Shown here in pieces: positions 9,028 through 19,499 of a stretch of DNA of 42,496 nucleotides. Under the pieces are notes generated by a model that did no database searches, was not told the DNA's origin, and was given only the letters and a program-made list of their open reading frames with translations. The stretch is from Chara braunii (taxonomy: Eukaryota; Streptophyta; Charophyceae; Charales; Characeae): contig BFEA01000025.1 in assembly GCA_003427395.1 (NCBI GenBank), positions 1,490,169 through 1,532,664 of the forward strand, in the 5' to 3' direction. Position 1 is the first letter of the stretch; every line of letters begins with the position of its first letter. The position numbers were made by a program, and so were the translations under genes.

Positions 9028-9848
9028 GACGGCTGCCACGAAGTACAACGTCCAACCATACGAACTCCAAAAAGCAAGGGTAAAAAGGGTACCTCTCTTT
9101 CCCTCCCGAGACATAATCCAGTTAACTCTTGTTCACACTCACAGTAACCCTCTCAAATACTCAGGGCACTTATAAATATACAAGGGTTGGTTATATAGGA
9201 CGATCACTTCTCACAGTCACAGTGAGGCTCCTCTCAGCCATATATGTATGAAATTGCAGGCAATCACATCCAAAGTCCGAATCAGAACCATACCGGCAAT
9301 CACATCAAAGATTCAACCAGAAGTCTACGCACTACACGGGGTCAACTTTAACCATTTCTCGCACTCATACCCCTTGCCTTAGCCATACAAGCCTCACTCG
9401 TGCAACTCTTAAATAAATACTCAATACTTTTGTTAGATGGCCATTCAATAAAGTCCGCGTAAAAACACAGCAAAACAATTCAAATCTCAAGGTTAAAGTC
9501 TTTAGGTTGAGTGACAGGAGTGAGTTGCAATTGAATCGTACACCGAAGAATCGGCAACCGACCTGTTATCAGTGATAACAGAAGATAATCCTTGTAGGAT
9601 CAAGCTGAATGTAGTCCAAGTTCTGAATCAATCGATCTTGAAGACCTATAACATAAGATAGACCAATCCCCAAGCTAGAATCATAAGTGTATGCAGAAAC
9701 AACTCCATAACACATTCTCATCCAAGGTTATCTGCCAACTAAGTCTAAGCTTACCCCTAAGCCAGTGCCCAAAGCAAAAGTAGACTAATGGCAGAATCTC
9801 CCCCATTCAGGGTGGATCGCCAGAATCGCCACCTGTCAAAATATAATC

Positions 9849-10463
9849 TAACTCCTCTAAGTCAAGGAAATTTCGGCATCGCTTCGCGTAGGAAAAATGC
9901 CTTTTCGGAATTTATATAAGTCCAAATATCAAATGCAGGAATGATCTCTAACTCTGGAAAATCAAATTTTGTTTAACTCCCTGAAATAGTAGAATTTTAG
10001 ACAGCACTCCCTTTAGAAAGGGAGACTTCCCAGAATTGTACTAAGTCCGATATGAACTCAAAAGACAACTTGAGTTCAACTTAGACAAGATTAAATTAAC
10101 TCCCTAGTTTTGCAGAAATTTCGACACCACTCCCTTTAGAAAAGTGTTATTCCAAAATTTATACAAAACTAAGTCCAGAATTTGAGAATAACTTTTACTT
10201 CTCAAAGCCCAATTTTGTCTAACCCCATGAATTAGCAAAAATTTGGTTAGCACTCCCTATAGAAAATGAGACTTTCCAAATTTCTACTACGTCATACATA
10301 AGGAAAAAATAAGTTGAACTTTGACAAGTCAACAATTGGCTAACTCCTTGGATTTGTAGAAATTTCGGCAGCGTTTCCCGTAGATAAAGTAGCTTACCAA
10401 AATTTACACAAGGCCAAGTATAACAAAAAAATCCCACAAAATGCAAGAATTGATCTAAGTAAA
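9849..10463. repeat. Five diverged 123-bp tandem repeats in LTR
   Basis: Units begin with TAACTCC or a variant at 9849, 9974, 10097, 10220 and 10342, so the period is 122-125 bp. A typical unit continues with GAAATTTCGGCAGC, then CTCCCTTTAGAAA, then ATTTATAC and AAGTCC. The same array is at 39675-40288 and, truncated, at 23500-23884. Confidence 0.85.
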
Positions 10464-10707
10464 AAACAACTTAGCTCAGAAAATGCAGGAATTGAAACTA
10501 ACTCCTATCCTCTAGCACATGGCGAGCCTCTAAAGCAACTACCTATCAACCTGAAACCCAAACCAAATAGTAATCTCATTCAGCCACATGCAGGTCAAAC
10601 CACAAAGGTAAGTACTCTCACCAACCCCAAGCTCCTTTAACAAACAATAGTTCATGCTTCCTAAGTAAGTTACCCCTTTATACCCAACTTACATAAGGCA
10701 TAGGTTA

Positions 10708-11638
10708 GGGCACCTGAACTTACAGAGCGCGCTCAACTTAGCCAGGCCCAAAGTCAGAATACCTAAGCTTATAGACCGTTCTGGCTTGGCCGGGTATACA
10801 CAAACAGAGGGCACAACTACTTCTCTCTTCTTTGGGCGTATGACTAGACCACTCTAGTCATCCTGAACTGTTTAAATAGCCAAGTTATAAATACCTCTCT
10901 GAACTTAGTCTTCAAAGGGGAAATAAGGCTGAGCCGCTCAACTCAGAACAATGCTAAGCCTGCCCAAGTTTACCTTCAGTTATATCTCTTAGTTATACTC
11001 TCTTCAGTTGTGATAAGCTATAGTCAGGCTACCTAAACTTATAGAGTGGTCTGACCAGCCTGTTCATAATAGCATAGTAATACAATATAGCCAGATTATG
11101 TACACTGGGTTCCCACATGTGCGAGGCATTGGGTCAGACTACCTAAACTTATAGAGCGGTCTGATCCTCTGCCAGGTTCGTTTCTCTCTGATCCAGTCTG
11201 TGTGAGACAGTGGGCCAGGCTACCTAAACTTATAGAGCGGTCTGTCCCCTGCCAAAATTATTCCCTCAGAACAAAACAGGAGAAGGGCTGAACCACCTAA
11301 GCTTATAGAGCGGTTCATACCTCCTCGTTCAGAACCAAAGAAATTGACAGAACTCCCAAATAAACAAGGCGACCTCGGGTACCTAAACTTATAGAGCGCC
11401 CTGAGCCCCTGAAAGTCAAACACAATCAACCCTCACAAGTCAGAGCAGTCAGGTCACCTAAACTTATAGAGCGTCTTGACCCTCCATGCAATTCACAGCA
11501 CTAGGTCTTCCCAAACTTACGGGGACATCCCAACCTCCAGAGCTTTAGGCCACCTAAACTTATAGAGCGGCCTGAGGCTCCACACAATCCAAAAATAGAG
11601 AAAGCGTTGGGCTTCCCCAAACTTACGGGGACCTCCCA
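10708..11638 (+). repeat. Array of about 11 hairpins with constant loop and varying stems
   Basis: Each unit has a loop close to ACCTAAACTTATAGAGCG, or AAACTTACGGGG in two shorter units, flanked by arms that differ between units but pair within a unit. Examples are CAGAA/TTCTG (10755-10783), GTCAGGC/GTCTGAC (11023-11055), TCAGAC/GTCTGA (11134-11164), TGAACC/GGTTCA (11289-11317), CTCGGG/CCCTGAG (11374-11405) and AGGCC/GGCCT (11547-11573). Most imperfect pairs are G:T read on the + strand. A diverged copy of the array lies at 40534-41460. No known RNA family was recognised. Confidence 0.8.
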
Positions 11639-11881
11639 GGCTTGACGACCCAATCAAATCGCACACAATACTGCCTTTCTCCCAATCCTTCCCCTCGATG
11701 CAACCGTCTCGTTCACAATCTGCTTTCAGGCAATCAACAAAACTGAAACTGAAGTCGCGCAGACATTCCTTTATTTAACCTGACTTATGTCCTGAAGGTC
11801 AAACCAAAATCAAATACAGGAGTCACACACAATACACTCAATCACCCATAGAGAGATGTACAAATAGGGGCTATAACTGGG

Positions 11882-11887
11882 TTTATA
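11882..11887 (-). promoter_or_regulatory. Candidate LTR TATA box (minus strand)
   Basis: On the minus strand CCCTCTATAAACCC lies downstream of the GC-rich array and upstream of the hairpins, where a U3 promoter should be. It is conserved in the other long copy at 41704-41709. If used, the hairpin array and 123-bp repeats would be inside the transcribed R-U5 leader. Confidence 0.4.
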
Positions 11888-11957
11888 GAGGGGGTCAGGG
11901 AATCACCACTCACTTCCCTGCCACGAGGACTCCTCCCGAGTCCCGGCAGAGCTCCCG

Positions 11958-12674
11958 CAATCGGTGGGGCGAACCTCCCACAAGGCCTTGGCGCGGTTCA
12001 CGGGTCCCATGCCCACCTGCCGCCTTCCTCTCAGACCCAAAGGATTAGACTTAGAGTAAGAAGGGTAGGAGGAGAAGTTTTGAGTCTCTCAGATCCAAGA
12101 AGGGTGCTCTCAGACTCGTGCGAGAGGGCCTTGATGTCTTGGCTCGCCTGAGGGCCCCGCAATGGCGGCCAACTAACGGCTTGGTCAAGGACTTCAGACT
12201 ATCGACGTAACCCCTCCGGGCGAGCCCACCAATTCACAACATCACCTCCCGCTTATCCTGACACTTCCCCTTTGCCCACACGCAGCTACTCCATTGCTAA
12301 CATTAGACAAACAGCGGCAACACTTAGCACGCATCGGTTAGCAATAACAGTCCCTACCGTAGCACTTCCTGCATTCCGTGTCTCAGCATCCCTTTCCTCA
12401 CTGTTCTGTCGAGACCCCCGCCGTGGAGCTGCCCCCCCTGACTGCAGTCTCCACTTGTACAGGCTTGGTACACCACTCCAGTCTAACCCCGATTCACCCG
12501 CAGTCTGTAGTCCATCTTCCAGTCTACCCTGAACTGTCGGCTCACTAGGCAGGAATCTTCCTCCCTGCTTGCTCACCATCCCTCGCACCTACTACTACCT
12601 CTGGCTGGCAAGTGTGTACGACTGCAGACTAAACCAGGTCCACCCGAAGTCCGGGTGACAACCCCCACGAACAG
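11958..12674. repeat. 717-bp tract identical to 41780-42496
   Basis: By line-by-line reading the two tracts are identical, while the 77 bp just before them differ at five or six positions. Both stop at the same base, here at an N gap and there at the window end. Confidence 0.85.
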
Positions 12675-13614
12675 NNNNNNNNNNNNNNNNNNNNNNNNNN
12701 NNNNNNNNNNNNNNNNNNNNNNNNNNNNNNNNNNNNNNNNNNNNNNNNNNNNNNNNNNNNNNNNNNNNNNNNNNNNNNNNNNNNNNNNNNNNNNNNNNNN
12801 NNNNNNNNNNNNNNNNNNNNNNNNNNNNNNNNNNNNNNNNNNNNNNNNNNNNNNNNNNNNNNNNNNNNNNNNNNNNNNNNNNNNNNNNNNNNNNNNNNNN
12901 NNNNNNNNNNNNNNNNNNNNNNNNNNNNNNNNNNNNNNNNNNNNNNNNNNNNNNNNNNNNNNNNNNNNNNNNNNNNNNNNNNNNNNNNNNNNNNNNNNNN
13001 NNNNNNNNNNNNNNNNNNNNNNNNNNNNNNNNNNNNNNNNNNNNNNNNNNNNNNNNNNNNNNNNNNNNNNNNNNNNNNNNNNNNNNNNNNNNNNNNNNNN
13101 NNNNNNNNNNNNNNNNNNNNNNNNNNNNNNNNNNNNNNNNNNNNNNNNNNNNNNNNNNNNNNNNNNNNNNNNNNNNNNNNNNNNNNNNNNNNNNNNNNNN
13201 NNNNNNNNNNNNNNNNNNNNNNNNNNNNNNNNNNNNNNNNNNNNNNNNNNNNNNNNNNNNNNNNNNNNNNNNNNNNNNNNNNNNNNNNNNNNNNNNNNNN
13301 NNNNNNNNNNNNNNNNNNNNNNNNNNNNNNNNNNNNNNNNNNNNNNNNNNNNNNNNNNNNNNNNNNNNNNNNNNNNNNNNNNNNNNNNNNNNNNNNNNNN
13401 NNNNNNNNNNNNNNNNNNNNNNNNNNNNNNNNNNNNNNNNNNNNNNNNNNNNNNNNNNNNNNNNNNNNNNNNNNNNNNNNNNNNNNNNNNNNNNNNNNNN
13501 NNNNNNNNNNNNNNNNNNNNNNNNNNNNNNNNNNNNNNNNNNNNNNNNNNNNNNNNNNNNNNNNNNNNNNNNNNNNNNNNNNNNNNNNNNNNNNNNNNNN
13601 NNNNNNNNNNNNNN
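12675..13614. other. Assembly gap (940 N)
   Basis: The gap falls in the LTR where the hard-to-assemble GC-rich tandem array begins. Reading frames spanning it are meaningless. Scattered single N from about 13715 to 14277 mark low-quality consensus. Confidence 1.
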
Positions 13615-14160
13615 TACCCCAAACGTAGGAGTAGCCACTTCGCTTGTCCGTTTTCGTTGGGAATTGCCTGAGCTATGCGTTCACCGCCCTTCCTCCTTCG
13701 ACATAGCTCCCTCCNCCACCACCCGACGCACTAANGNTTACTANGAACCACNTGTTCCACTAACTCTTCGCTAAAACTTACACCATAATCAAATCCGCTC
13801 GGGGTCAAAACCCCCGGACCACTTCCTTTCTCTCCCGAATNCATTGAGAATCGGGTTAGTTATGCNCGTTTNGCCNNNTTCACCATCNCCNGCTCGGCGC
13901 ACCCCGTTTCCTCTCTATCTTCTAATCCACTAACCTATCANNAGATCTAACNCCACCGATGAACTCGCCCCGGGTCAAAACCCCGGGAACGCCTCCTCCC
14001 TCGCTCGTTTTCGCTAAGAAGCGAGNGAGCTTNACCTTTCTATCTTCCTCCTCCCTCATCGCTCCGCCATCACAACTTTCGCACGCACCNGGCTCGAAAC
14101 CGCGNCCGGGTTCGCCCCCGCTGNGCTATCGNTTACTCACCANGCAACACCATCTGGCCA
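13615..14160 (-). repeat. GC-rich tandem units at LTR 5' end (element A)
   Basis: This matches the end of the array at 26059-29849: one short-type segment, then a terminal long-type unit reading into CAACACCATCTGGCCA, the LTR edge. Several ambiguous bases are present. Confidence 0.75.
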
Positions 14161-14180
14161 GCCCCTNCCTCGTCTCCATC
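14161..14180 (-). other. Polypurine tract of element A
   Basis: The minus strand reads as a purine-rich run directly before the TGGCCAG that opens the LTR. The cleaner inverted copy at 24864-24882 reads GATGGAGATGAGGGAGGGG. This is where plus-strand DNA synthesis would start in an LTR retrotransposon. Confidence 0.7.
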
Positions 14181-14344
14181 TGCGCCNGATCNGTCCGTCN
14201 TTNTCCCCCTGCTTTCCCACTCCCCGCTAGTTGCTGTTCTTCCCCTTCCTTTGNNTGCACCCGGTGCAGAGGGCCGTCCNCGTCCATCCTTCCTTTTCCT
14301 CTTTTCCGTTGACCCTGCTATGCGCCTTACCGGCCAACTAACCG

Positions 14345-14372
14345 AACGGGCCGACACTACCCCGCCTTTATA
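14345..14372 (-). promoter_or_regulatory. TATA-like box inside a 6-bp inverted repeat
   Basis: The minus strand has CTATAAAGGCGGGG flanked by GGCACT and AGTGTC. The inverted copy at 24667-24691 has a perfect GACACT/AGTGTC pair. It lies about 200 bp before the polypurine tract, so it could drive an internal or read-through transcript. No direct evidence of use. Confidence 0.3.
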
Positions 14373-14484
14373 GTGCCGGGCCACAGGTGGCCGCCCTCAC
14401 CCACCGCGTCTGGGCACTGCTGACTGTGCTCGGTAGAAGAGCCTCCCCGCCACTTGCCTCCCCTTTTCGTCCACACCTGGCTTT

Positions 14485-14738
14485 GTCCGCGTCCGGGTTC
14501 ACTCCCGGATGTCTATATCAGCTCCTCACCGTGGTTGTGCGCCCCCCCGCCCCCTCGGCATAGTCCTAGTATTAGCAGATGTCCCGAAGGACTCGACCGG
14601 GGCAATGCCCCGCGGCTCCCCCAAAGGCCGCACGGCCTTTACCTCGGCCTATTGGTGGGGGTAGATACCGCCCCGTTCATTCTGCGTACGGATCCGGCCT
14701 GGTCCACGTCCGGGTTCAATCCCGAATTTGCATATATC
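14485..14738 (+). repeat. Paired direct repeat with T-arm-like GGGTTCA core
   Basis: GTCCGCGTCCGGGTTCACTC (from 14485) and GTCCACGTCCGGGTTCAATC (from 14702) head two similar segments of about 36 bp. Both resemble a pol III B box in a tRNA T-arm (GGTTCAATCCC), and both persist in the inverted copy near 24305-24340 and 24528-24560. No A box at tRNA spacing was found. Confidence 0.5.
14600..14640. repeat. Two adjacent small hairpins
   Basis: GGGGCAATGCCCC is followed by AAAGGCC-gcac-GGCCTTT (14623-14640). A third, TCCCGCTT/AAGCGGGA, lies about 14897-14915. All are present in the inverted copy near 24110-24450. Confidence 0.7.
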
Positions 14739-15385
14739 CTCGGATAGCGGCCGTACGAACCCTTGCTATACCACCCAATGCACCGCGCCCCAAGGCAAAA
14801 CGGGGCACGACTCCGGCGCAGCCAGGAAAACAGTTTGTAATTGCGCTTCAGGCAACACCGCAAATACAACACACCCCCACGCGCTCCTACCGCAGTCCCG
14901 CTTCTCAAAGCGGGACTCGCTAGCAGACGGACCCAGAACAATAAACAAAAGTGAAATAAAATCAAATAAAAGTCGGGGAACCGCGGGGCTGCTGGCACCT
15001 CGCCAACCCCGCAGATTGGGCCCGCCGCAGCGCCCGTAAGCAAAACTGAGGGGGATAGCCCAACAGGGCCCTCAACCCCTCAAGTCTCGCTTCTCGCCGC
15101 TCCGATGCTGCTGCGCCGCCGCCCGCCGGCCTCGATTCCCGAACCTCCGTATCGTCAACCCAATGCCGTAACCTATAGGGCTAGGTCAAAGTCTGAGACC
15201 AATATTTGCGGAGTGCCATATAAGGCGGTACAACGCTGCGCTCATGACCAAGGAAATTGGCCTGAGCCTCACCTTCGCCTACAACCATGCGCGCGGCCGC
15301 CCAGCGTCCACGCCGACTAACCAAAAACTGTACCACGGCCGCCACTCGCGCCTCTCCGCGTTCTAAGACCTACCGCTGTCACACT

Positions 15386-15455
15386 GTCGTCGTCGTCGCC
15401 GCCGTCGAGGTCGTCCTATGTACGCACGCGCAGGTCGTCCTCTGTACGCACGCGC
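15386..15455 (+). repeat. GTC repeats and 24-bp tandem duplication
   Basis: A (GTC)n/(GCC)n run (15386-15407) leads into two copies of a 24-bp unit containing TGTACGCACGCGCAGGTCGT, starting at 15408 and 15432. Confidence 0.85.
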
Positions 15456-15896
15456 AGGTCGCAGGCAAACACATTAGTCAGCGAGACCTACTCTTTTTGA
15501 TCCCTACTTAATCAGAAGAAAAATCTGGCCGGCGGTCACGCCGACTCTCCAATCACCAAAAATAAAAAAATCACGCGCGCCTCAAAAATCCGCGCTCCCA
15601 CACACACTCTATTCTACTCAACCACCTAGTCAACGTAATCACAGACGCAGCCGCGCCTAGCGCGGTATACTTAAACTTTAAACCAAACTATTTTCTGTCA
15701 CTTGCAAAAACCAGGGCGGATACCCTTGTAAGGGTATTCGCGCCGACAGCTTACCGGACCATATGACGTTGCTTCGCCAAATCAGGAAGCTACAAATTCA
15801 TCCACACTCCAAATGCTGACAAGAAAGGAACCTATCTGATTAGCGGACAGACACAGGGTAGAGGCCTCCAACAATCCATGCCTCCATAACTATATG

Positions 15897-15972
15897 CTGC
15901 CAGGGTTTTAACCCGGGTCTCCGTTCGTCCTGACAATAGGACGCCGGTGTATTACGCATCGATACTACAACA
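15897..15972 (-). other. tRNA-like relic
   Basis: The minus strand shows an anticodon-arm-like stem CGTCC/GGACG (15943-15926) followed by CCCGGGTTAAAACCCTGG (15917-15900), which resembles a T-arm with the invariant C of the B box lost. A tRNA pseudogene or SINE fragment is possible. A D-arm was not convincing. Confidence 0.3.
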
Positions 15973-16152
15973 TCAGTTCCTAAAGGTCACCCCACACCGT
16001 CCTCTCCCCTTTGTCCTAGATTAACGCCGGCCTCTCGTTGAGTGTTCCGGCTAGACTCTATCTCGTAAGCAGAGTCATACCCGGGACGCGGGCCTTAGAT
16101 AAGACCTTAGAAGGCACTCTCGCCTCCTTCGCGAAAATCCTCGCAATCAAAC

Positions 16153-16171
16153 GTATATATATATATATATG
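16153..16171. repeat. (TA)n microsatellite
   Basis: About nine TA dinucleotides between CG and GTATGC. Confidence 0.9.
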
Positions 16172-17064
16172 TATGCATAAACCTCCTCTCAGCTCTTTCT
16201 GCAGTGTAGTACAGAAATGTTAGGTCTCCATCCTGGCTCACCATAGCCTGGTTGATCGAGCCAGATCAACGGCCTACCGCGTTGTTATCTTAACGACAAT
16301 TCCTTCGTTGGTTATGCAACGATAGGTTTTCTCCTGATAAGCATTCAATCAGGACTACCCAACGTCTCGACTCATATCCCCCGCCATCCCACCGGAGTAA
16401 TTTCCCTGGGGCGTGCATAACCCCTTAAGCTCTTACCCCGTTGGTATACGTGGGTCCGCAGCCAGGTTCTGGTGGCTTGCAGCCATCCAATAGGGGTTGC
16501 GCCCTAGAGGTGCTAACCGTTACCGTTTAGCTTGGTATTCCTCGTTATGCCTTGGGATTAGCACAAGTGTCTGAACGGTGCGTCGCAAAACAGACCGCAG
16601 ACCCACTGCGGGACTACGCAGGGGTCTGTCTCACTTTAAAGGCGTTTACCAGCTCCCTATGGGACGACATAGAAAGCATGACTCCTTTTTACAATCACAA
16701 ACAGATTCACCGCGAGGCTCATACACAAGGCCGCGACCCGCTGACTTGATCAGAGACAGCAGGCCACACATCCCACGGCTATGCACTAACTTGCGACTTT
16801 ATCAGTTCCACCAATGATCCAATCCGTAATTCTGGTTCCTTTCGTCAGACTTTATCAACTCAAACTTTTCTTACCATGCCCTTAAATCTGTTAACCACCT
16901 TTCACACGACGGAGGTCCCTCCCAATAGGTCTCCCAGCCATCCCTCTCTTTCTAGGATGAGCTATCACATGACCCCTTCTGGAGATGAGTCTTCCGGTAA
17001 ACAACACTACGGTAACCGCCTTCCTCATACTAAAGGGGTCTCAACCATAAAACAACTCAACCAC

Positions 17065-17170
17065 AGAACAACTCAAACTGAGAGGCCCGCTTATGGGTCC
17101 TCTTCACAACTCAAGCACGAAACAGCTCAACTGAGGGGCCTGCTTATGGGCCCTTTTCGCAACCTACTCG
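17065..17170 (+). repeat. Duplicated 53-bp unit with CTTATGGG hairpins
   Basis: Two units about 53 bp apart share GCTTATGGG. In the first, GAGGCCC pairs with GGGTCCTC (17082-17102); in the second, AGGGGCC pairs with GGGCCCTT (17134-17155). The loop resembles the CTTAT part of the LTR hairpin array. Confidence 0.6.
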
Positions 17171-18748
17171 TAAAACATCCGGCATGGTAAGTAATCGAGT
17201 CCCAAAGACTCGCAAAATCCCTTAGGATTCTCACGCTTTTACAATAACAGACTGCACTCCCTCCCCTTATACTTGGCCCCGTCCTGCTTGTAGGCAGACC
17301 GCACAAGTATACCGAAGAGTAGACAGTTCACATCCATTTAATCTCGTAAAGTCCACACAATCCGATACACATGAGATGTATCTCGCACATCTCTCATACA
17401 AAGTCATCATACATCAGGATAAAACCACACATGTGAGAGTGATCGTGATCGTCATATACAAGGAATAGCTTCAGATAAAGATCTCAACTCAATTTATACC
17501 CAGGGGTATAATATCCCAACTCAAACGCAAACCGAATGGTCTCGAAATACATATGTACACATGAAGTCGAACAATCTCGACCTCAACCTGGTACCAGCAT
17601 CACACAACGAAAACCGCGCCCTCCCTAACAAGGACTAATACTGACACAGTCCTGGTCAGGATGTAATCATACCCCTCAAATCAGAGGGACCCAAGTAACT
17701 GAAAACATATCCAAATCTTGGACAAAGTAGGACCAAGCCCCTACCGTGCCTCACTCGCTCGAGACTAAAATTTGGTCTAGAATCAAAACACTGTACATAT
17801 TGCCCTCGCTTACTTAGGACATAAGTCCAAACCTACCAAGGCTCTACGCACATTCTATGCACAAATGCGTGGATGCATACGCCTTTGTAGTTCCGGGTAG
17901 TATGGTCATGAGGAAATTCATCCTTCAAGACATAGCCCCTCCCCTGTATCCTAGGGCGATATTCCTAAAACATCGATCTAGAAGGAGTCAAAGATCACAA
18001 TCAAAATTTTTTATAAGGTCGCATCCTCGCATGATCTCCCAACGCACACAAGCGGACACTCTAAACCACACCCTCATTCATATTTGCCTTCAGCAATCCA
18101 TACATGCGTGAGGCTCGTTTCCATGCTTGGGCCATGCTCTTGCTATCCTACCTTCAATTAGTCGCAGGAGCCTTAGAAAGGTGTTTTTCCAGCCCCACCT
18201 TGGAGCCTCCTATGATCCATCATATATACACAAGTCTCCCGCAATGCACCTCTAGGCTAGGGGGTCTACCTTCTCCCACATCAAGGCTTCCCCTCAAACC
18301 CCTCAGATCTCTCTCATATATACAACCATCCGGACCTAAAACAGGGCGTAGGTCTCGTCCCTTCTTCTCTCAACCGATAGGTCTAGGGAGATAGACCCTT
18401 ATTTAAACTCATCTCTCTGCCCTAGTCACTAGAGGCGCATCGATAACACGATCCGAGGCAGACCTAACATACCCCCCATATACAACTATTCTATTGGGGC
18501 CCCTTTTGCCTGCAATTCGGGTCGTCTTACCGGACCATTATTATGAAAACCCCCTTCCCTCTGCACGTCATATCTATTCAAATGAGGTTTTCTTGCTCAC
18601 TTTTGCAGCGTCCTCAAACTTGTAGGCCCTTCTCACCCAAACCCGTCTTCTCCACAACTCATTCCTCCAATCCATCTTGATATATCTTGCCGACTAACAC
18701 ATAGGGGCTCAATCCATACAACTGATTGGCCTGCCACCCTAGCCCTCA

Positions 18749-19480
18749 TCACCTATGTGCACATTGTCTACGAGAGACCCACCCTGGCAGGATACATGGG
18801 CACTCCCTATCGGCCAACCGCGGCACGAACCTCCTCCCAGTCTGCAATCGTTCATTTGGGTCGTGCGAACTTGTATAAGCGTCCACTACCTTGGCCAGGT
18901 TCCTAAGTTCCTGGCTATGGGGCAAGAACTTTCGATCCAGGTACAACCCATTTATCAACTCGCACGTGTACCTTGCATATCCCCATTCTCGCACCTTTAT
19001 AGCAGCCTCTGCAGCAACTGCTACCCTCACCTGTCCCCCAAAATATGCCTCTATCAAGAACTCTGGCAGGACAACTCGCAATGGGGCCGAGGGAAGTGCA
19101 AACTCTTCGGCGTGCTTGACCTCTACACGGGCCTCCACCTGCTCCTCTCCTTCCTGGATCCTGTCATTCGTCCATTTCGCTGCAGCTTCCTCGGCTACCC
19201 TCAAAGGTCTCGCCAACAGGCTCCCATGCCCAAGCGCCAATTCAATCCCATGTGAGAACCAAACCGACAACGACGCACACAAAGTCACCCTTACGATCGC
19301 ACAGTCCTGACCATCATCAAAGCCGGACTCGATCCAGGCAAAAATACCCTTGCCTATCGGTGCGCCCCACCAGGAAGAGATATACTCTCCCTCCCTGGCT
19401 TGCCTTGGCAAGGAAATCTCAAGTCCATCTTCCTCCTTGACAGGTAGTGTCACATTGGGATCTTCCTTCGCATAAGGCAT
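18749..19480 (-). CDS. Unrecognised 243-aa ORF in element A
   Basis: This is the longest gap-free open frame in the internal region of element A. The product has an acidic, Pro-rich start, an Ala/Glu-rich middle suggesting helix (around residues 90-165) and a basic, Arg/Cys-rich end. I recognise no gag, protease, RT, integrase, envelope or transposase motif, and no signal peptide or clear membrane segment. It lies on the element's sense strand, where some plant LTR elements carry an extra ORF. The DNA of its 3' end recurs inverted at 29850-30035, and that copy has stops in the alternative frames, so chance openness in a repeat is a real alternative. Start choice is simply the first ATG. Confidence 0.35.
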   Translation of the reverse strand: MPYAKEDPNVTLPVKEEDGLEISLPRQAREGEYISSWWGAPIGKGIFAWIESGFDDGQDCAIVRVTLCASLSVWFSHGIELALGHGSLLARPLRVAEEAAAKWTNDRIQEGEEQVEARVEVKHAEEFALPSAPLRVVLPEFLIEAYFGGQVRVAVAAEAAIKVREWGYARYTCELINGLYLDRKFLPHSQELRNLAKVVDAYTSSHDPNERLQTGRRFVPRLADRECPCILPGWVSRRQCAHR

Positions 19481-19499
19481 CCTTAGTTGCCCTTGCTCC

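Larger units (their letters stand above)
8076..14160 (-). repeat. 3' LTR of element A (about 6.1 kb, with gap)
   Basis: The left edge is placed by comparison. From TGTCGAGCGC onward it matches 21746 and 37872, but only those two copies have a primer-binding site beyond the edge, so this one is the 3' LTR. The right edge is TGGCCA next to a pyrimidine run, the reverse complement of a polypurine tract. Minus-strand order is GC-rich tandem array, gap, TATA-like box, hairpin array, 123-bp repeats, GC-rich end with a CA microsatellite. Length is about 6.1 kb including 940 N, unusually long. Confidence 0.75.
15060..18660 (-). other. Internal region of element A, left part; no recognised gene
   Basis: Apart from the small repeats annotated separately, no domain is visible. 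Short frames on both strands are not supported. On the minus strand this would be the 3' part of the internal region, downstream of the unknown 243-aa ORF. Confidence 0.5.

Noticed and set aside
10708-11638. CRISPR-like array
   Set aside because: Spacing is irregular, the repeats are hairpin loops with changing stems, the DNA is a eukaryotic LTR, and no cas gene is present.
12272-12588. Frames of 86 and 100 aa identical to those at 42094-42410
   Set aside because: The identity reflects the 717-bp identical DNA tract, not protein conservation; they lie in LTR sequence and overlap on opposite strands.
12573-13671. Long frames of about 340 residues across the first gap
   Set aside because: Almost all residues are undetermined; the frames exist only because N codons are not stops.
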